Shown: positions 36,874-45,262 of the stretch, in pieces | Layout of the letters: the number at the start of each line of letters is the position of its first letter | How positions within the stretch are numbered: the stretch's first letter is position 1 | Origin: JAEZHK01 sp040768845 | GTDB lineage: Bacteria; Bacillota; Clostridia; Christensenellales; Aristaeellaceae | DNA: 64,000 nt | Direction of reading: 5' to 3' | Assembly (NCBI GenBank): GCA_040768845.1 | Contig: JAXGME010000004.1 | Span: 186,001-250,000, forward strand | Program-made: the position numbers and the translations under genes | The notes under the pieces: generated by a model | What the model was told of the DNA's origin: nothing | The model's database searches: none | What the model saw: only the letters and a program-made list of their open reading frames with translations

Positions 36874-37746
36874 ATGATTCAGGGGAGCTATGTGGCCATC
36901 GTGACGCCCTTTCACGAGGATGGATCGGTCAACTTTGAAAAGCTGAAGGCGCTGTGCGAATGGCATGTGGCCAGCGGCACCGACGGCATTGTCGCGCTGG
37001 GCACCACCGGCGAATCCAGCACCATGACGCACGAGGAGGACGAGGCCGTCGTCAAGTGCGTGCTGGACGCGGTAAACGGACGCATCCCGGTCATCGCCGG
37101 CGCGGGCTCCAACTGCACGGACACCGCGCTGATGAAGAGCCGGGCCTACGCGCGCCTGGGCGTGGACGGGCTGCTTTTGATCACTCCCTATTACAACAAG
37201 GCCAACGCCCGTGGCATGTACCGGCATTTTGCGGCCGTGGCTGACCAGGTGGATGTGCCGATCATCCTCTACAACGTGCCCGGGCGCACCGGCTGCGCCC
37301 TCGGCGCGGACTGCGTGGAGGCGCTCTCGAAGCACAAAAACATCGCGGCGCTCAAGGAGGCCAGCGGCGACATCGCCTACGTGGCCAAGGTGGCCCGCTA
37401 TGTGACGGACGATTTCCAACTGCTCTCCGGCAACGACGATATGATCGTGCCGGTGATGAGCCTGGGCGGCAGCGGTGTGATCAGCGTGTTCGCCAACCTC
37501 TGCCCCGCCGAGTGCCGCGCCATCGCCCACGCCTGCCTGAAGGGCGATTTCAAAAAGGCCGCGGCGCTGCAGCTGAAGTACCTGGACCTGATCCACGCGC
37601 TGTTCATCGAGGTCAACCCGATCCCCGTCAAGGCGGCCATGAACCTGCGGGGCATGGGCGTGGGCGGCTACCGGCTGCCGCTGGCCGAGATGGACCCGGC
37701 AAACCTCGAAAGGCTGGCGAAGGCCATGAAGGTGCTGGAGGCATGA
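36874..37746 (+). CDS. dapA: 4-hydroxy-tetrahydrodipicolinate synthase
   Basis: 290 residues. Condenses pyruvate with aspartate semialdehyde at the entry to lysine and meso-DAP synthesis. IVTPFHEDGSVNFEKL, ALGTTGESSTMT, the tyrosine motif YYNKANARGMYRHF, ILYNVPGRTG and the Schiff-base lysine in IAALKEASGD. AAAGGAG precedes the ATG. Overlaps dapB by 4 nt. Confidence 0.97.
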   Translation: MIQGSYVAIVTPFHEDGSVNFEKLKALCEWHVASGTDGIVALGTTGESSTMTHEEDEAVVKCVLDAVNGRIPVIAGAGSNCTDTALMKSRAYARLGVDGLLLITPYYNKANARGMYRHFAAVADQVDVPIILYNVPGRTGCALGADCVEALSKHKNIAALKEASGDIAYVAKVARYVTDDFQLLSGNDDMIVPVMSLGGSGVISVFANLCPAECRAIAHACLKGDFKKAAALQLKYLDLIHALFIEVNPIPVKAAMNLRGMGVGGYRLPLAEMDPANLERLAKAMKVLEA

Positions 37747-38471
37747 TCCGCGCCATCCTGATCGGTCACGGCCGGATGGGCCGCATGATCGAGGAAACCA
37801 TGATCCGGGCGGGAGATTTTGAGATCCTGGGCGCGGTGGACGCGGGGCTTTTTGAATCGCCGGAGGACGTGCCGGGCCGGGCGGACGTGGCGGTCGACTT
37901 TTCCTATCCCGGCAATCTGGACCGGGTGCTGGCCTTTGGCGCGGCGCGGGGCTGTCCGCTGGTTCTGGGCACCACCGGGTATTCCGGGGCGCAGCTGGCG
38001 CAGATTCGGGCGGCGGCGGAGAAGACCGCGGTGGTGCACTCGTCCAACTATTCCACGGGGGTGGCGGTGCTGGTGCAGGCGCTGAAGCTGGTGGCGCCCG
38101 AACTGATGAACGCCTTCGATGTGGAGATCATCGAAACCCACCACAACCAAAAGGCCGATGCCCCCAGCGGCACCGCAAAGCTCCTGGCGGACGCCGTCGA
38201 CCCGGCGGGCGAGCGCCCGCGGGTGTACGGGCGGACGGGCCTTGTGGGCGCGCGGGGCCGGGAGATCGGCATCCACGCGGTGCGCGGCGGCACCGTGGCG
38301 GGCGAGCACCGCGTGGTCTTTTACGGCGAGGACGAGGTGATCGAATTTGCCCATTCCGCCGCCAGCCGCCAGATCTTCGTAAACGGCGCGGTGCGCGCCG
38401 CCCGGTTCGCCGTCGGCAAAGGCCCCGGGCTCTACACCATGCAGGACGTATTGAGCGAGGTGAAAGCATGA
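37743..38471 (+). CDS. dapB: 4-hydroxy-tetrahydrodipicolinate reductase
   Basis: 242 residues. NAD(P)H-dependent second step. [15 protein letters not shown] nucleotide fold (shorter and with H in place of the usual GxxGxMG glycine run), [19 protein letters not shown], the active-site [18 protein letters not shown] with its HHxxK motif, and [22 protein letters not shown] overlaps on both sides. Confidence 0.96.
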   Translation: MIRAILIGHGRMGRMIEETMIRAGDFEILGAVDAGLFESPEDVPGRADVAVDFSYPGNLDRVLAFGAARGCPLVLGTTGYSGAQLAQIRAAAEKTAVVHSSNYSTGVAVLVQALKLVAPELMNAFDVEIIETHHNQKADAPSGTAKLLADAVDPAGERPRVYGRTGLVGARGREIGIHAVRGGTVAGEHRVVFYGEDEVIEFAHSAASRQIFVNGAVRAARFAVGKGPGLYTMQDVLSEVKA

Positions 38472-39160
38472 ACGCAGCGGAGGAGATCATTCGCTTCATC
38501 CACGATTCCCCAAAAAAGACCCCCGTCAAGGTCTACTTGAAGGGAGAACCCTTTGACATGCCCGGCTGCCGCGTGTTCGGCGCGGGCGACCGGATCGCCT
38601 TTGGCGAGTGGGCCGACGTTTCCCGCGCGCTGGCGGAGAACGCGGCAAAGATCGAGGACATGGTGATCGAGTGCGACCGCCGCAACAGCGCCGTGCCGCT
38701 GCTTGATCTGAAAAACGTCAACGCCCGCATCGAGCCGGGCGCCCTCATCCGCGACCGGGTGACCATCGGCGACCGGGCGGTCATCATGATGGGCGCGGTG
38801 ATCAATATCGGCGCGGTGATCGGCGCGGAGACCATGATCGACATGAACGTGGTGGTCGGCGGCCGCGCGGAGGTGGGCAGCCGCTGTCACATCGGCGCGG
38901 GCACCGTGCTGGCGGGCGTGGTGGAGCCGGCCAGCGCCACCCCCGTGGTGGTGGAGGACGACGTGCTCATCGGCGCCAACGCGGTGGTGCTGGAGGGCGT
39001 GCGCATCGGGCGCGGCGCCGTGGTGGCCGCGGGCAGCGTGGTCATCGAGAATGTGGCGGAAAATCAGGTGGTGGCGGGCGTACCCGCCCGCGTCGTCAAA
39101 ATGAAGGACGAAAAAACAAAGGGGAAAACCGGGCTCGTGGACGCGCTCCGCAGCCTGTAA
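38468..39160 (+). CDS. dapH: Tetrahydrodipicolinate N-acetyltransferase
   Basis: 230 residues. Left-handed beta-helix (hexapeptide) acyltransferase; the N-terminus [22 protein letters not shown] is specific for the DapH/DapD acetylase form found in Firmicutes. The hexad region runs from about residue 80 to 200 ([29 protein letters not shown]). It commits this organism to the acetylated DAP branch, which then needs an aminotransferase, a deacetylase and DapF. Confidence 0.95.
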   Translation: MNAAEEIIRFIHDSPKKTPVKVYLKGEPFDMPGCRVFGAGDRIAFGEWADVSRALAENAAKIEDMVIECDRRNSAVPLLDLKNVNARIEPGALIRDRVTIGDRAVIMMGAVINIGAVIGAETMIDMNVVVGGRAEVGSRCHIGAGTVLAGVVEPASATPVVVEDDVLIGANAVVLEGVRIGRGAVVAAGSVVIENVAENQVVAGVPARVVKMKDEKTKGKTGLVDALRSL

Positions 39161-39163
39161 ACC

Positions 39164-39206
39164 GACGGACCCGGCGCCGGGAGGCATTCCTCGCGCCGGG
39201 TCCGTC
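39164..39206. terminator. Bidirectional hairpin between dapH and the deaminase gene
   Basis: A perfect 14-bp stem (GACGGACCCGGCGC / GCGCCGGGTCCGTC) with a 15-nt loop in a convergent junction. No T-run. This junction carries only one hairpin and no structured element, useful as an empty comparison for the loci at 16 kb and 46 kb. Confidence 0.7.
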
Positions 39207-39222
39207 CGCCTGGCCGGAAATT

Positions 39223-39669
39223 TCAGTAGAGCGTTTTATCCATCTTCGCATAATCCCGAAACAGCGCCAGGCAGGCCTCGCGATCGTGCCCGAGCACGCG
39301 GTCGCCCGGGTCGCGGATCACCTCGTAGAGCTGCTTGTCGCGAAAGCCGATGGACTCGGTGTCAAGGCGCGTGCAGCCGTAGTAGATGCGGTCGATGTTG
39401 GCCCACAGCGACGCGCAAAGGCACATGGGGCAGGGCTCCGCGGTGGTGTAGAGCGTGCACCCGGAAAGGTCAAAGGTGCCCAGGGTGCGGCTGGCGTCGC
39501 GGATCGCGGCGATTTCGCCGTGCATGGTGGCGTCCTGATCGCGGATCACACAGTTGTGACCGCGGCCTACGATGCGGCCGTCCTTGACGACCACCGAGCC
39601 GAAGGGCCCGCCATGCCCGGCTCGGATGCCCTGGTAGGCCTCTTCAATGGCGATGCGCATATAGTCCAT
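39223..39669 (-). CDS. Nucleoside/base deaminase of the CDA fold (guanine deaminase-like)
   Basis: 148 residues. Zinc site: MHGEIAAIRDA and TTAEPCPMCLCASLWANI. The first motif reads HGE where most of the family has HAE. GCTRLDTESIGFRDK after the zinc site recalls bacterial guanine deaminase more than TadA. It would convert a purine base in salvage, but cytosine or tRNA adenosine cannot be excluded. The start at 39669 has GGAGG upstream. Confidence 0.85.
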   Translation of the reverse strand: MDYMRIAIEEAYQGIRAGHGGPFGSVVVKDGRIVGRGHNCVIRDQDATMHGEIAAIRDASRTLGTFDLSGCTLYTTAEPCPMCLCASLWANIDRIYYGCTRLDTESIGFRDKQLYEVIRDPGDRVLGHDREACLALFRDYAKMDKTLY

Positions 39670-39704
39670 GTCGATCCTCCGGCACAAAAATTTGAACCGT
39701 CTAT

Positions 39705-39733
39705 AGTATACTAGCAAATCTGCGCCGGCACAA
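39705..39733 (-). promoter_or_regulatory. Promoter of the deaminase gene
   Basis: Minus strand TTGTGC (39728-39733), 17-bp spacer, TATACT (39705-39710), 35 nt before the start codon. Confidence 0.6.
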
Positions 39734-39778
39734 GGCGCTGCGCGGCGCAAAATACGGCGGCGCGCCGAGAGGGGAGAG

Positions 39779-40462
39779 ATGCGCGTGGAAGCGGTGGTGA
39801 CCTACCTGGGGCACAGCGGGTTTCTGGTGGAGACGGCGGGGCGGCAGCTGGTGTTTGATTATCTGGGCAATGGATTGGACCCGGCACGGCTGACGGACGC
39901 CGTGGTCTTTGTCAGCCACGCCCACAGGGACCACTGCTCCGACGCGGCGCTGGACCTCGTGTCGCGCGGCGCGGCGCGGGGCGTGGTGTCCTTTGACGTG
40001 CGGCGCAGGGGACCGTGGCAGAGGATTCGCCCCGGCGAGGCGCTGGACGCGGGCGGCGCGGCGGTGCGCGCGTTCCGCTCCACCGACGCGGGCGTGAGCT
40101 TCCTGGTGAACGTCGGCGGCGTTTCGGTGTTCCACGCGGGCGATCTCAACTTCTGGCATTGGCGCGGGGAATCCACCGAGGCCGAGATTCGCGAGGCCCG
40201 CCGCGCCTTTGACGCGGCCGTCGCGGAGATTGAGGGCCACCCGGCGGACATCGCGTTCTTCCCGGTGGACCCGCGCATGGGCGAGGGCTACGACGAGGGC
40301 GCGCTGGACTTTGCCGCGCGCGTCCGGCCCCGGCTGATCCTGCCGATGCACTTCTGGGACAGGCCCGAAGCCGCCCGCGCCTTCTGTGAAAAGCCGATGC
40401 CCGAGGGCGTCCGCGCCCGATGCCTGACCGTGCCGGGCGAGTCCATCCGCTGGGCCGGGTAA
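39779..40462 (+). CDS. Metallo-beta-lactamase-fold hydrolase (UlaG/YtkL-like)
   Basis: 227 residues. YLGHSGFLVETAGRQLVFDYL, the metal motif SHAHRDHCSD, GVSVFHAGDLNFWHW and ILPMHFWD give the complete set of histidines and aspartates. The group includes UlaG-like and RNase-Z-like enzymes of diverse function; the substrate is not known. AGGGGAG precedes the ATG. Confidence 0.85.
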   Translation: MRVEAVVTYLGHSGFLVETAGRQLVFDYLGNGLDPARLTDAVVFVSHAHRDHCSDAALDLVSRGAARGVVSFDVRRRGPWQRIRPGEALDAGGAAVRAFRSTDAGVSFLVNVGGVSVFHAGDLNFWHWRGESTEAEIREARRAFDAAVAEIEGHPADIAFFPVDPRMGEGYDEGALDFAARVRPRLILPMHFWDRPEAARAFCEKPMPEGVRARCLTVPGESIRWAG

Positions 40463-40571
40463 GGCGGCGCACCGCGATCGCCTGTTATTCCGGGCGGAAT
40501 TCCGGGTATGAATACGCATGCTTATCCGCGGGGCGGCGGCCCGCCGGCGGACGGAAAGGGCGGTGGACGAC

Positions 40572-41393
40572 ATGGCCAGGCGCAGATCAAGACGCGGCGG
40601 AGGAATCCTGACGCTCGCGGCCTTCGGGCTGATATGCGCGCTGGCGGGGGCGGTGGTCGTCCTGCTGCTGGCGCGCGCGCCGCAAAGCGCCGACACGGAA
40701 GACGCGCCCCGGGCGACGGAAACGCCGGCCCCGACGATTTCGGATCTGGCGGCGCGGTGGGCGGGCAGCGTGGCGGAGATCGAAGTGGAATACCAGGCCG
40801 GGCGGCGCCTGCAGCGGGTGGATCAGGGCAACGGATCGGGGGTTTACATTGACGAGCGCGGCTTTTTCCTGACCAATTACCACGTGGTCGAGGACGCGCT
40901 GAACCTCATCGTGCGGCTTGCCGATGGGCGGGAGATGCCGGTACGCCAAAGCGCCCACGACAGCACCTACGACCTGGCCGTGCTCTACACCGGCCCGGCG
41001 GAAGACGTTCCGGCGGTGCGGATGGGCGCGTCCTCGGCGCTTCGCATCGGCGACCCGGTGTTTGCCGTGGGCTATCCCAGGGTGGGGGACGACGTGCTGT
41101 CCGGCACGCTGACAATGGGCGTCGTCAGCGGGCTCAACCGGCTGAACCTGACCGCCGGAAACATATCGCCCAAGGTGGGCATGATTCAGCTGGACGCCGC
41201 AATCAACGCCGGCAACAGCGGCGGCGCGCTCTTTGACATGAACGGCGACCTGGTGGGGATCCCCACCATGAAGATCGCCTCCGGCTACGGCGACGAGAGC
41301 TTCGAAGGGCTGGCGTTCGCGATCCCCACCGACGTCGCGGCACCCGTGGCGGCCCGGTTGATCGATGGGCTTCTGGCCGGCGACGGTGGATAA
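40572..41393 (+). CDS. Membrane-anchored trypsin-like serine protease (HtrA-like, no PDZ)
   Basis: 273 residues. A basic N-terminus (ARRRSRRGG) precedes one membrane helix (about residues 13-35, ILTLAAFGLICALAGAVVV), then a protease domain outside. The catalytic triad is visible: His in LTNYHVVED, Asp in STYDLAVLY and Ser in NAGNSGGALFD. There is no PDZ domain after the protease, so the length is short for HtrA. Probably a quality-control protease at the cell surface. ATG at 40572 is preferred (GGTGGA just upstream); the frame is open from 40518. Its stop is 11 nt from convergent pfkA. Confidence 0.88.
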   Translation: MARRRSRRGGGILTLAAFGLICALAGAVVVLLLARAPQSADTEDAPRATETPAPTISDLAARWAGSVAEIEVEYQAGRRLQRVDQGNGSGVYIDERGFFLTNYHVVEDALNLIVRLADGREMPVRQSAHDSTYDLAVLYTGPAEDVPAVRMGASSALRIGDPVFAVGYPRVGDDVLSGTLTMGVVSGLNRLNLTAGNISPKVGMIQLDAAINAGNSGGALFDMNGDLVGIPTMKIASGYGDESFEGLAFAIPTDVAAPVAARLIDGLLAGDGG

Positions 41394-41404
41394 ACCCGGG
41401 GGCG

Positions 41405-42469
41405 TCAGCCGCCCAGTTCGATGCCCATGCTCCGGGCGGTGCGCACCAGCGGGTGCTGCTCGGTCACCAGCTTGGTCTTTCCACCCACATCCGAAAGCGG
41501 GTTGTGGTCCGCGTCGCAGTTGATGAGCGCCACCGTGACGCCATACTGCCCCTTGGCGATCAGCTCGGCCGCGTGTACGCCGAACTCGGTGGACAACAGC
41601 CGGTCGTAGGGGCAGGGACTGCCGCCGCGCTGGATGTGGCCGGGCACCACCGCCCGCGCCTCCAGGCCCGTCTGCTGCTGCACCGCCTCGGCTATTTTGT
41701 GGGCGACGGTGCGGTAGGGGTTGTCGTTTTGGCGGTCCTTGCGCTTCTGGGCGGCCTCTTCCTTCGACTGCGCGCCCTCGGCCACCGCGATGATCGAAAA
41801 GTTTTTGCGGCTGGCCTTGCGCGCCTCCACCGCCTTGATGACCCGATCCATGTCGTAGGGGATCTCCGGGATCAGCACCACGTCCGCGCCGCCGGCGATG
41901 CCCGACTGCAGCGTCAGCCAGCCCGCCTTGTTGCCCATCAGCTCCACCACCATCACGCGGCCGTGACTGTCCGCGGTGGTGTGCAGCTTGTCGATCACCT
42001 CGGTGGCGGTGTTGCAGGCGGTGTGGAAGCCGAAGGTGACGTCGGTGCCCCAGATGTCGTTGTCGATGGTCTTGGGAAGGCCGATGATGTTCAGCCCCTC
42101 CTCGGAGAGCATCCGCGCGGTCTTATGGGTGCCGTTGCCGCCCAGGGTGACCAGGCAGTCCAGCTTCATCCACTTGTAGTTGTCCTTCATGGCCTTGACC
42201 TTGTCCACGTGGTCCTCTCCGATCACGCGCATCTCCCGGAACGGCGTGCGAGAAGCGCCCAGAATGGTGCCGCCGCGGTTCAGGATGCCGGAAAAATCCC
42301 GCTGGCTCATCTCCTGGAATTCTCCGCGGATCAAACCGCCGAAGCCGTCTGCGATGCCGATGATCTCCGCGTCGAACATTTCGTACGCCGCCTTGGCGAC
42401 GCCCCGGATCGCGGCGTTGAGGCCCGGGCAATCGCCGCCGGCGGTCAAAAGACCGATTCTGCGCTTCAT
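41405..42469 (-). CDS. pfkA: 6-phosphofructokinase, mixed-signature group
   Basis: 354 residues. Phosphorylates fructose 6-phosphate in glycolysis. LLTAGGDCPGLNAAIRG, TLGGNGTHKTA, GLPKTIDNDIWGTD, MGNKAGWLTL and PGHIQRGGSP are diagnostic. The residue at the ATP/PPi switch is glycine (GGNGT, as in ATP enzymes), while PKTIDND carries the lysine found in PPi and group III ATP enzymes. ATP is the more likely donor. The start at 42469 follows AAGGAGC; a longer in-frame start is not supported. Confidence 0.92.
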   Translation of the reverse strand: MKRRIGLLTAGGDCPGLNAAIRGVAKAAYEMFDAEIIGIADGFGGLIRGEFQEMSQRDFSGILNRGGTILGASRTPFREMRVIGEDHVDKVKAMKDNYKWMKLDCLVTLGGNGTHKTARMLSEEGLNIIGLPKTIDNDIWGTDVTFGFHTACNTATEVIDKLHTTADSHGRVMVVELMGNKAGWLTLQSGIAGGADVVLIPEIPYDMDRVIKAVEARKASRKNFSIIAVAEGAQSKEEAAQKRKDRQNDNPYRTVAHKIAEAVQQQTGLEARAVVPGHIQRGGSPCPYDRLLSTEFGVHAAELIAKGQYGVTVALINCDADHNPLSDVGGKTKLVTEQHPLVRTARSMGIELGG

Positions 42470-42497
42470 GGCTGTTGCTCCTTTTTTCTTTTTTCCC

Positions 42498-42526
42498 ATG
42501 GTATCACGCGCCGGGCCGCTTGTAAA
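42498..42526 (-). promoter_or_regulatory. Probable pfkA promoter
   Basis: Minus strand TTTACA (42521-42526), 17-bp spacer, TACCAT (42498-42503), 29 nt before the pfkA start. Confidence 0.55.
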
Positions 42527-42590
42527 CCGCGTTTTAAACGCGCCGCGCGACAGTTTGCGCATGAAATTTCTGCTTTGAACACGCAGCGCC

Positions 42591-42619
42591 TTGATTCAAC
42601 CCGGAGTTTTCGGTAAAAT
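42591..42619 (+). promoter_or_regulatory. Promoter of the xpaC-telA-lemA-TPM operon
   Basis: TTGATT (42591-42596), 17-bp spacer, TAAAAT (42614-42619), 21 nt before the first gene. Confidence 0.7.
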
Positions 42620-42639
42620 ACTGGAAGAGGTGTCGTGAA

Positions 42640-43350
42640 ATGAAAACAAAGATCATCCCCTCCGCGATCCCGATCTACATCGCCGCGGCGGTTTGGGTCA
42701 TTTTCGGGCTTTTCGGCCATCTGTACGAACTGTCCAACATCCTGCTGGCCATTGCGCTTTCGCTGGCGGCGTTTTTCGTGTCGCGCAAATTTCTGCCCGG
42801 CCGCACGGTCGAGGTGGAGGACGTGCTGACCACCGGGAACCGAGATATCGACCGGAAGCTCGCCTCCAGCCTGGAGGCGATGAAGCGGCTGCGGGATTCC
42901 GCGGCCAGCGCGCCGTCGCCCGTCGTGGCGAAGGACCTGAAGCGCATCGACGAGGCCGGGCGGAAGATCCTCTCCGCCGTGGCGGAGAAGCATGGGCAGT
43001 ACGACCAGGTGCGCCGCTTCATGGAGTACTACCTGCCCACCACCGACAAGCTCATCACCCAGTACCGCCAGCTCAGCGGCGCGGGCTCCGGCCAGCAGGT
43101 GAAAAAGGCGCTCTCCAGCGTGGAAAACAGCCTGGACATGATTGCGCTGGCCTTTGAAAAACAGCTTGACAAGCTCTATGCCGACGAGGCGCTGGATATC
43201 GCCACCGATGTTCAGGTACTGGAGACCATGATGGCCGCGGACGGGCTGACCGACGCCGGCATCCGGCAGACGGTGCTCCAGGCGAAAAGTGAAACCAGCG
43301 GCGCCGCCGGCGCCGCCGCGCAGGCCAAGCAGCAAGAGAAGCAAGATTGA
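42640..43350 (+). CDS. XpaC-family (5-bromo-4-chloroindolyl phosphate hydrolysis) membrane protein
   Basis: 236 residues. Two membrane helices at the N-terminus (about residues 7-26 and 32-50) are followed by a helical, coiled-coil-like domain with the family motif RRFMEYYLPTTDKLITQYRQLS. XpaC homologues are regularly found beside TelA, as here (15 nt apart), and are thought to act with it at the membrane; the name is historical and no hydrolase site is seen. The last 25 residues are Ala/Gln-rich. Confidence 0.85.
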   Translation: MKTKIIPSAIPIYIAAAVWVIFGLFGHLYELSNILLAIALSLAAFFVSRKFLPGRTVEVEDVLTTGNRDIDRKLASSLEAMKRLRDSAASAPSPVVAKDLKRIDEAGRKILSAVAEKHGQYDQVRRFMEYYLPTTDKLITQYRQLSGAGSGQQVKKALSSVENSLDMIALAFEKQLDKLYADEALDIATDVQVLETMMAADGLTDAGIRQTVLQAKSETSGAAGAAAQAKQQEKQD

Positions 43351-43365
43351 TGAGGAGGAACCACA

Positions 43366-44625
43366 ATGAGCGATATTGAGAACAATGCCCGGAACAACCC
43401 CGAGATCTCTCCCGCCCAGGTGGACGCGGTGCTCAAGCAGGCGGAGCAGGCGGTCGCCGAGGCGAAGGCCGCGCCCGCCGAGCCGGCCGCAACGCCCGAG
43501 GGGATCACGCTGACGCTGGGCGCCAAGGAGCCCACGCCGCCGGAGGTCGCCAAGGTCATCGCGGAGAGCGCCAAGGCCGTGCCGGACGCCGACGAGGTGC
43601 GCGACAAGTTTACCCCGGAGGAAGAGGCGATGATCCGCGAATTCTCCAAGAAGATCGACGTGACCGACGCCAACCTCGTGTTTTCCTACGGTGCCAACGC
43701 GCAGCAGCAGATTGCCAGCTTTTCGGACTCCGCGCTGAAAAATGTCAAGACCAAGGACCTGGGCGAGGTGGGCGACATGATCGCCGGGCTGGTCACCGAG
43801 CTCAAGGGCTTCACCATCGACGAAAAGGAAGGCGGCTTCTTCGCCTTCTTCAAGCGCAATGTCGACAAGCTCACCATGCTCAAGAACCGCTATGACGAGG
43901 CGGAGGTCAACGTGGGCAAGATCGTCTCGGGCCTCGAGGCGCATCAGGTGCAGCTGCTCAAGGATATCGCCACGCTGGATCAGCTTTACGCGGAGAACCT
44001 TCGCTACTTCAAGGAGCTGTCCATGTACATCGCCGCGGGCAAGCTGCGGCTGAAGGATTTTCGCGCCAACGAGCTGGAGGCGGCCCGCCAAAAGGCGCAG
44101 ACTTCCGGCCTGCCGGAGGACGCCCAGTACGCCAACGACATGGCCGCCCAGGCCGACCGCTTTGAAAAGAAGATCCACGACCTGGAGCTGACCCGAAACG
44201 TGTCGCTGCAGATGGCGCCGCAGATCCGCATGCTGCAGAATTCCAACCAGCTGATGGCGGAGAAGATCCAGTCCTCGCTGGTCAACACCATCCCGCTGTG
44301 GAAGAGCCAGATGGTGCTGGCGCTTGGCCTGCAGCACACCCAGGAAGCCATGGAGGCGCAGCGCGCCGTCACCGATCTCACAAACCAGCTGCTGCGCGAC
44401 AACGCCGACCGGCTGCACCAGGCCACCGTGGAGACCGCCAAGGAATCCGAGCGGGGCATCGTGGACATCGAAACGCTGCAGATGACCAACCAGAAGCTGA
44501 TCGACACCATGGATGAGGTGCTGACCATCCAGCAGGAGGGCCGCGAGAAGCGCCGTCAGGCCGAAGCCTCGCTGGCGGAAATCGAAAAGCAGCTCAAAGC
44601 CAAATTGCTTGAGGTGCGCAACTGA
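43366..44625 (+). CDS. telA: TelA-family toxic-anion-resistance protein
   Basis: 419 residues, almost entirely helical. A Pro/Ala-rich N-terminal segment of about 80 residues is followed by the TelA domain (FFKRNVDKLTMLKNRY, VSLQMAPQIRMLQNSNQLMAEKIQSSL, TIPLWKSQMVLALGLQHTQ). Members are linked to tellurite and antimicrobial-peptide tolerance; the molecular role is not established. Co-transcribed with the XpaC-like gene. Confidence 0.92.
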   Translation: MSDIENNARNNPEISPAQVDAVLKQAEQAVAEAKAAPAEPAATPEGITLTLGAKEPTPPEVAKVIAESAKAVPDADEVRDKFTPEEEAMIREFSKKIDVTDANLVFSYGANAQQQIASFSDSALKNVKTKDLGEVGDMIAGLVTELKGFTIDEKEGGFFAFFKRNVDKLTMLKNRYDEAEVNVGKIVSGLEAHQVQLLKDIATLDQLYAENLRYFKELSMYIAAGKLRLKDFRANELEAARQKAQTSGLPEDAQYANDMAAQADRFEKKIHDLELTRNVSLQMAPQIRMLQNSNQLMAEKIQSSLVNTIPLWKSQMVLALGLQHTQEAMEAQRAVTDLTNQLLRDNADRLHQATVETAKESERGIVDIETLQMTNQKLIDTMDEVLTIQQEGREKRRQAEASLAEIEKQLKAKLLEVRN

Positions 44626-44656
44626 CCTTGAATAGACCAAAAAGCGAGGTGTTGAC

Positions 44657-45244
44657 ATGCGTCTTTCGGAAAACCGCATGATCGCGTGGATCGTACTGGC
44701 GGTTGCGGTGGCCTTTGCGCTCAGCCTGAGCGGAAACGCGCTGGAGAAGAACGCGCTGGAGATGCGGGATGACGTGCTGAAGGTGTTCTACGTGGGCGCC
44801 GGCGGCGACGGGCTCTCCATCGACGGCGATCTGAAGCAGCGCGCCAAGGACGCCTATACCCTCGTGGGCATCGCCGGGCGCTACGCGGAGATCGACAAGG
44901 CGCTGGTGGAAAAGGCGGCCGACGCCCAGAAGGGGCTGGAGGAGGCCAATCAGCTGCCGCAGACGCAGATCAAGGCACGCGCCGACGCCAACGCGCTTCT
45001 TGCCAAGGCCGTCGAGGACCTGTACACCGAACTGAACAACGCAGCCCTCTCGGCGGCGGACGAAAAGGACGTTCAGAGCGTGTACGACAATTTCAAATCC
45101 CACGGCAACACCATCGGGCGGGACCCCTTCAACGACCTGGCCGCCCAGTTCAACCGGGATGCGAAGAAGATGTACTCCGGCTTCCCGGCCGGGCTGATCG
45201 GCGGCATCAAGGGCGGTGCGCCGACGCTGGAGCTGTTCCAGTAA
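44657..45244 (+). CDS. Divergent LemA-family protein
   Basis: 195 residues. An N-terminal membrane helix (residues 8-25, MIAWIVLAVAVAFAL) is followed by helices that end with YNFKSHGNTIGRDPFNDLAAQFNRDAKKMYSGFPAGLIGG-like sequence, the LemA pattern (YN...I..FP...IA...). The usual RR.DL.PNLV motif is weak, so it is a diverged member. LemA proteins commonly pair with TPM-domain proteins, as here, 18 nt downstream. Function unknown; probably envelope-associated. Confidence 0.72.
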   Translation: MRLSENRMIAWIVLAVAVAFALSLSGNALEKNALEMRDDVLKVFYVGAGGDGLSIDGDLKQRAKDAYTLVGIAGRYAEIDKALVEKAADAQKGLEEANQLPQTQIKARADANALLAKAVEDLYTELNNAALSAADEKDVQSVYDNFKSHGNTIGRDPFNDLAAQFNRDAKKMYSGFPAGLIGGIKGGAPTLELFQ

Positions 45245-45262
45245 ACCGATAGGAGGAAGCCT

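Noticed and set aside
41394..41404. Possible structured element in other convergent gaps (39.2, 41.4, 52.2, 61.2 kb)
   Set aside because: These gaps hold at most a single hairpin and none of the conserved element motifs.
42466..44679. A 737-codon minus-strand frame opposite xpaC and telA
   Set aside because: Antisense shadow; the plus-strand products match known families and have promoters and ribosome sites.
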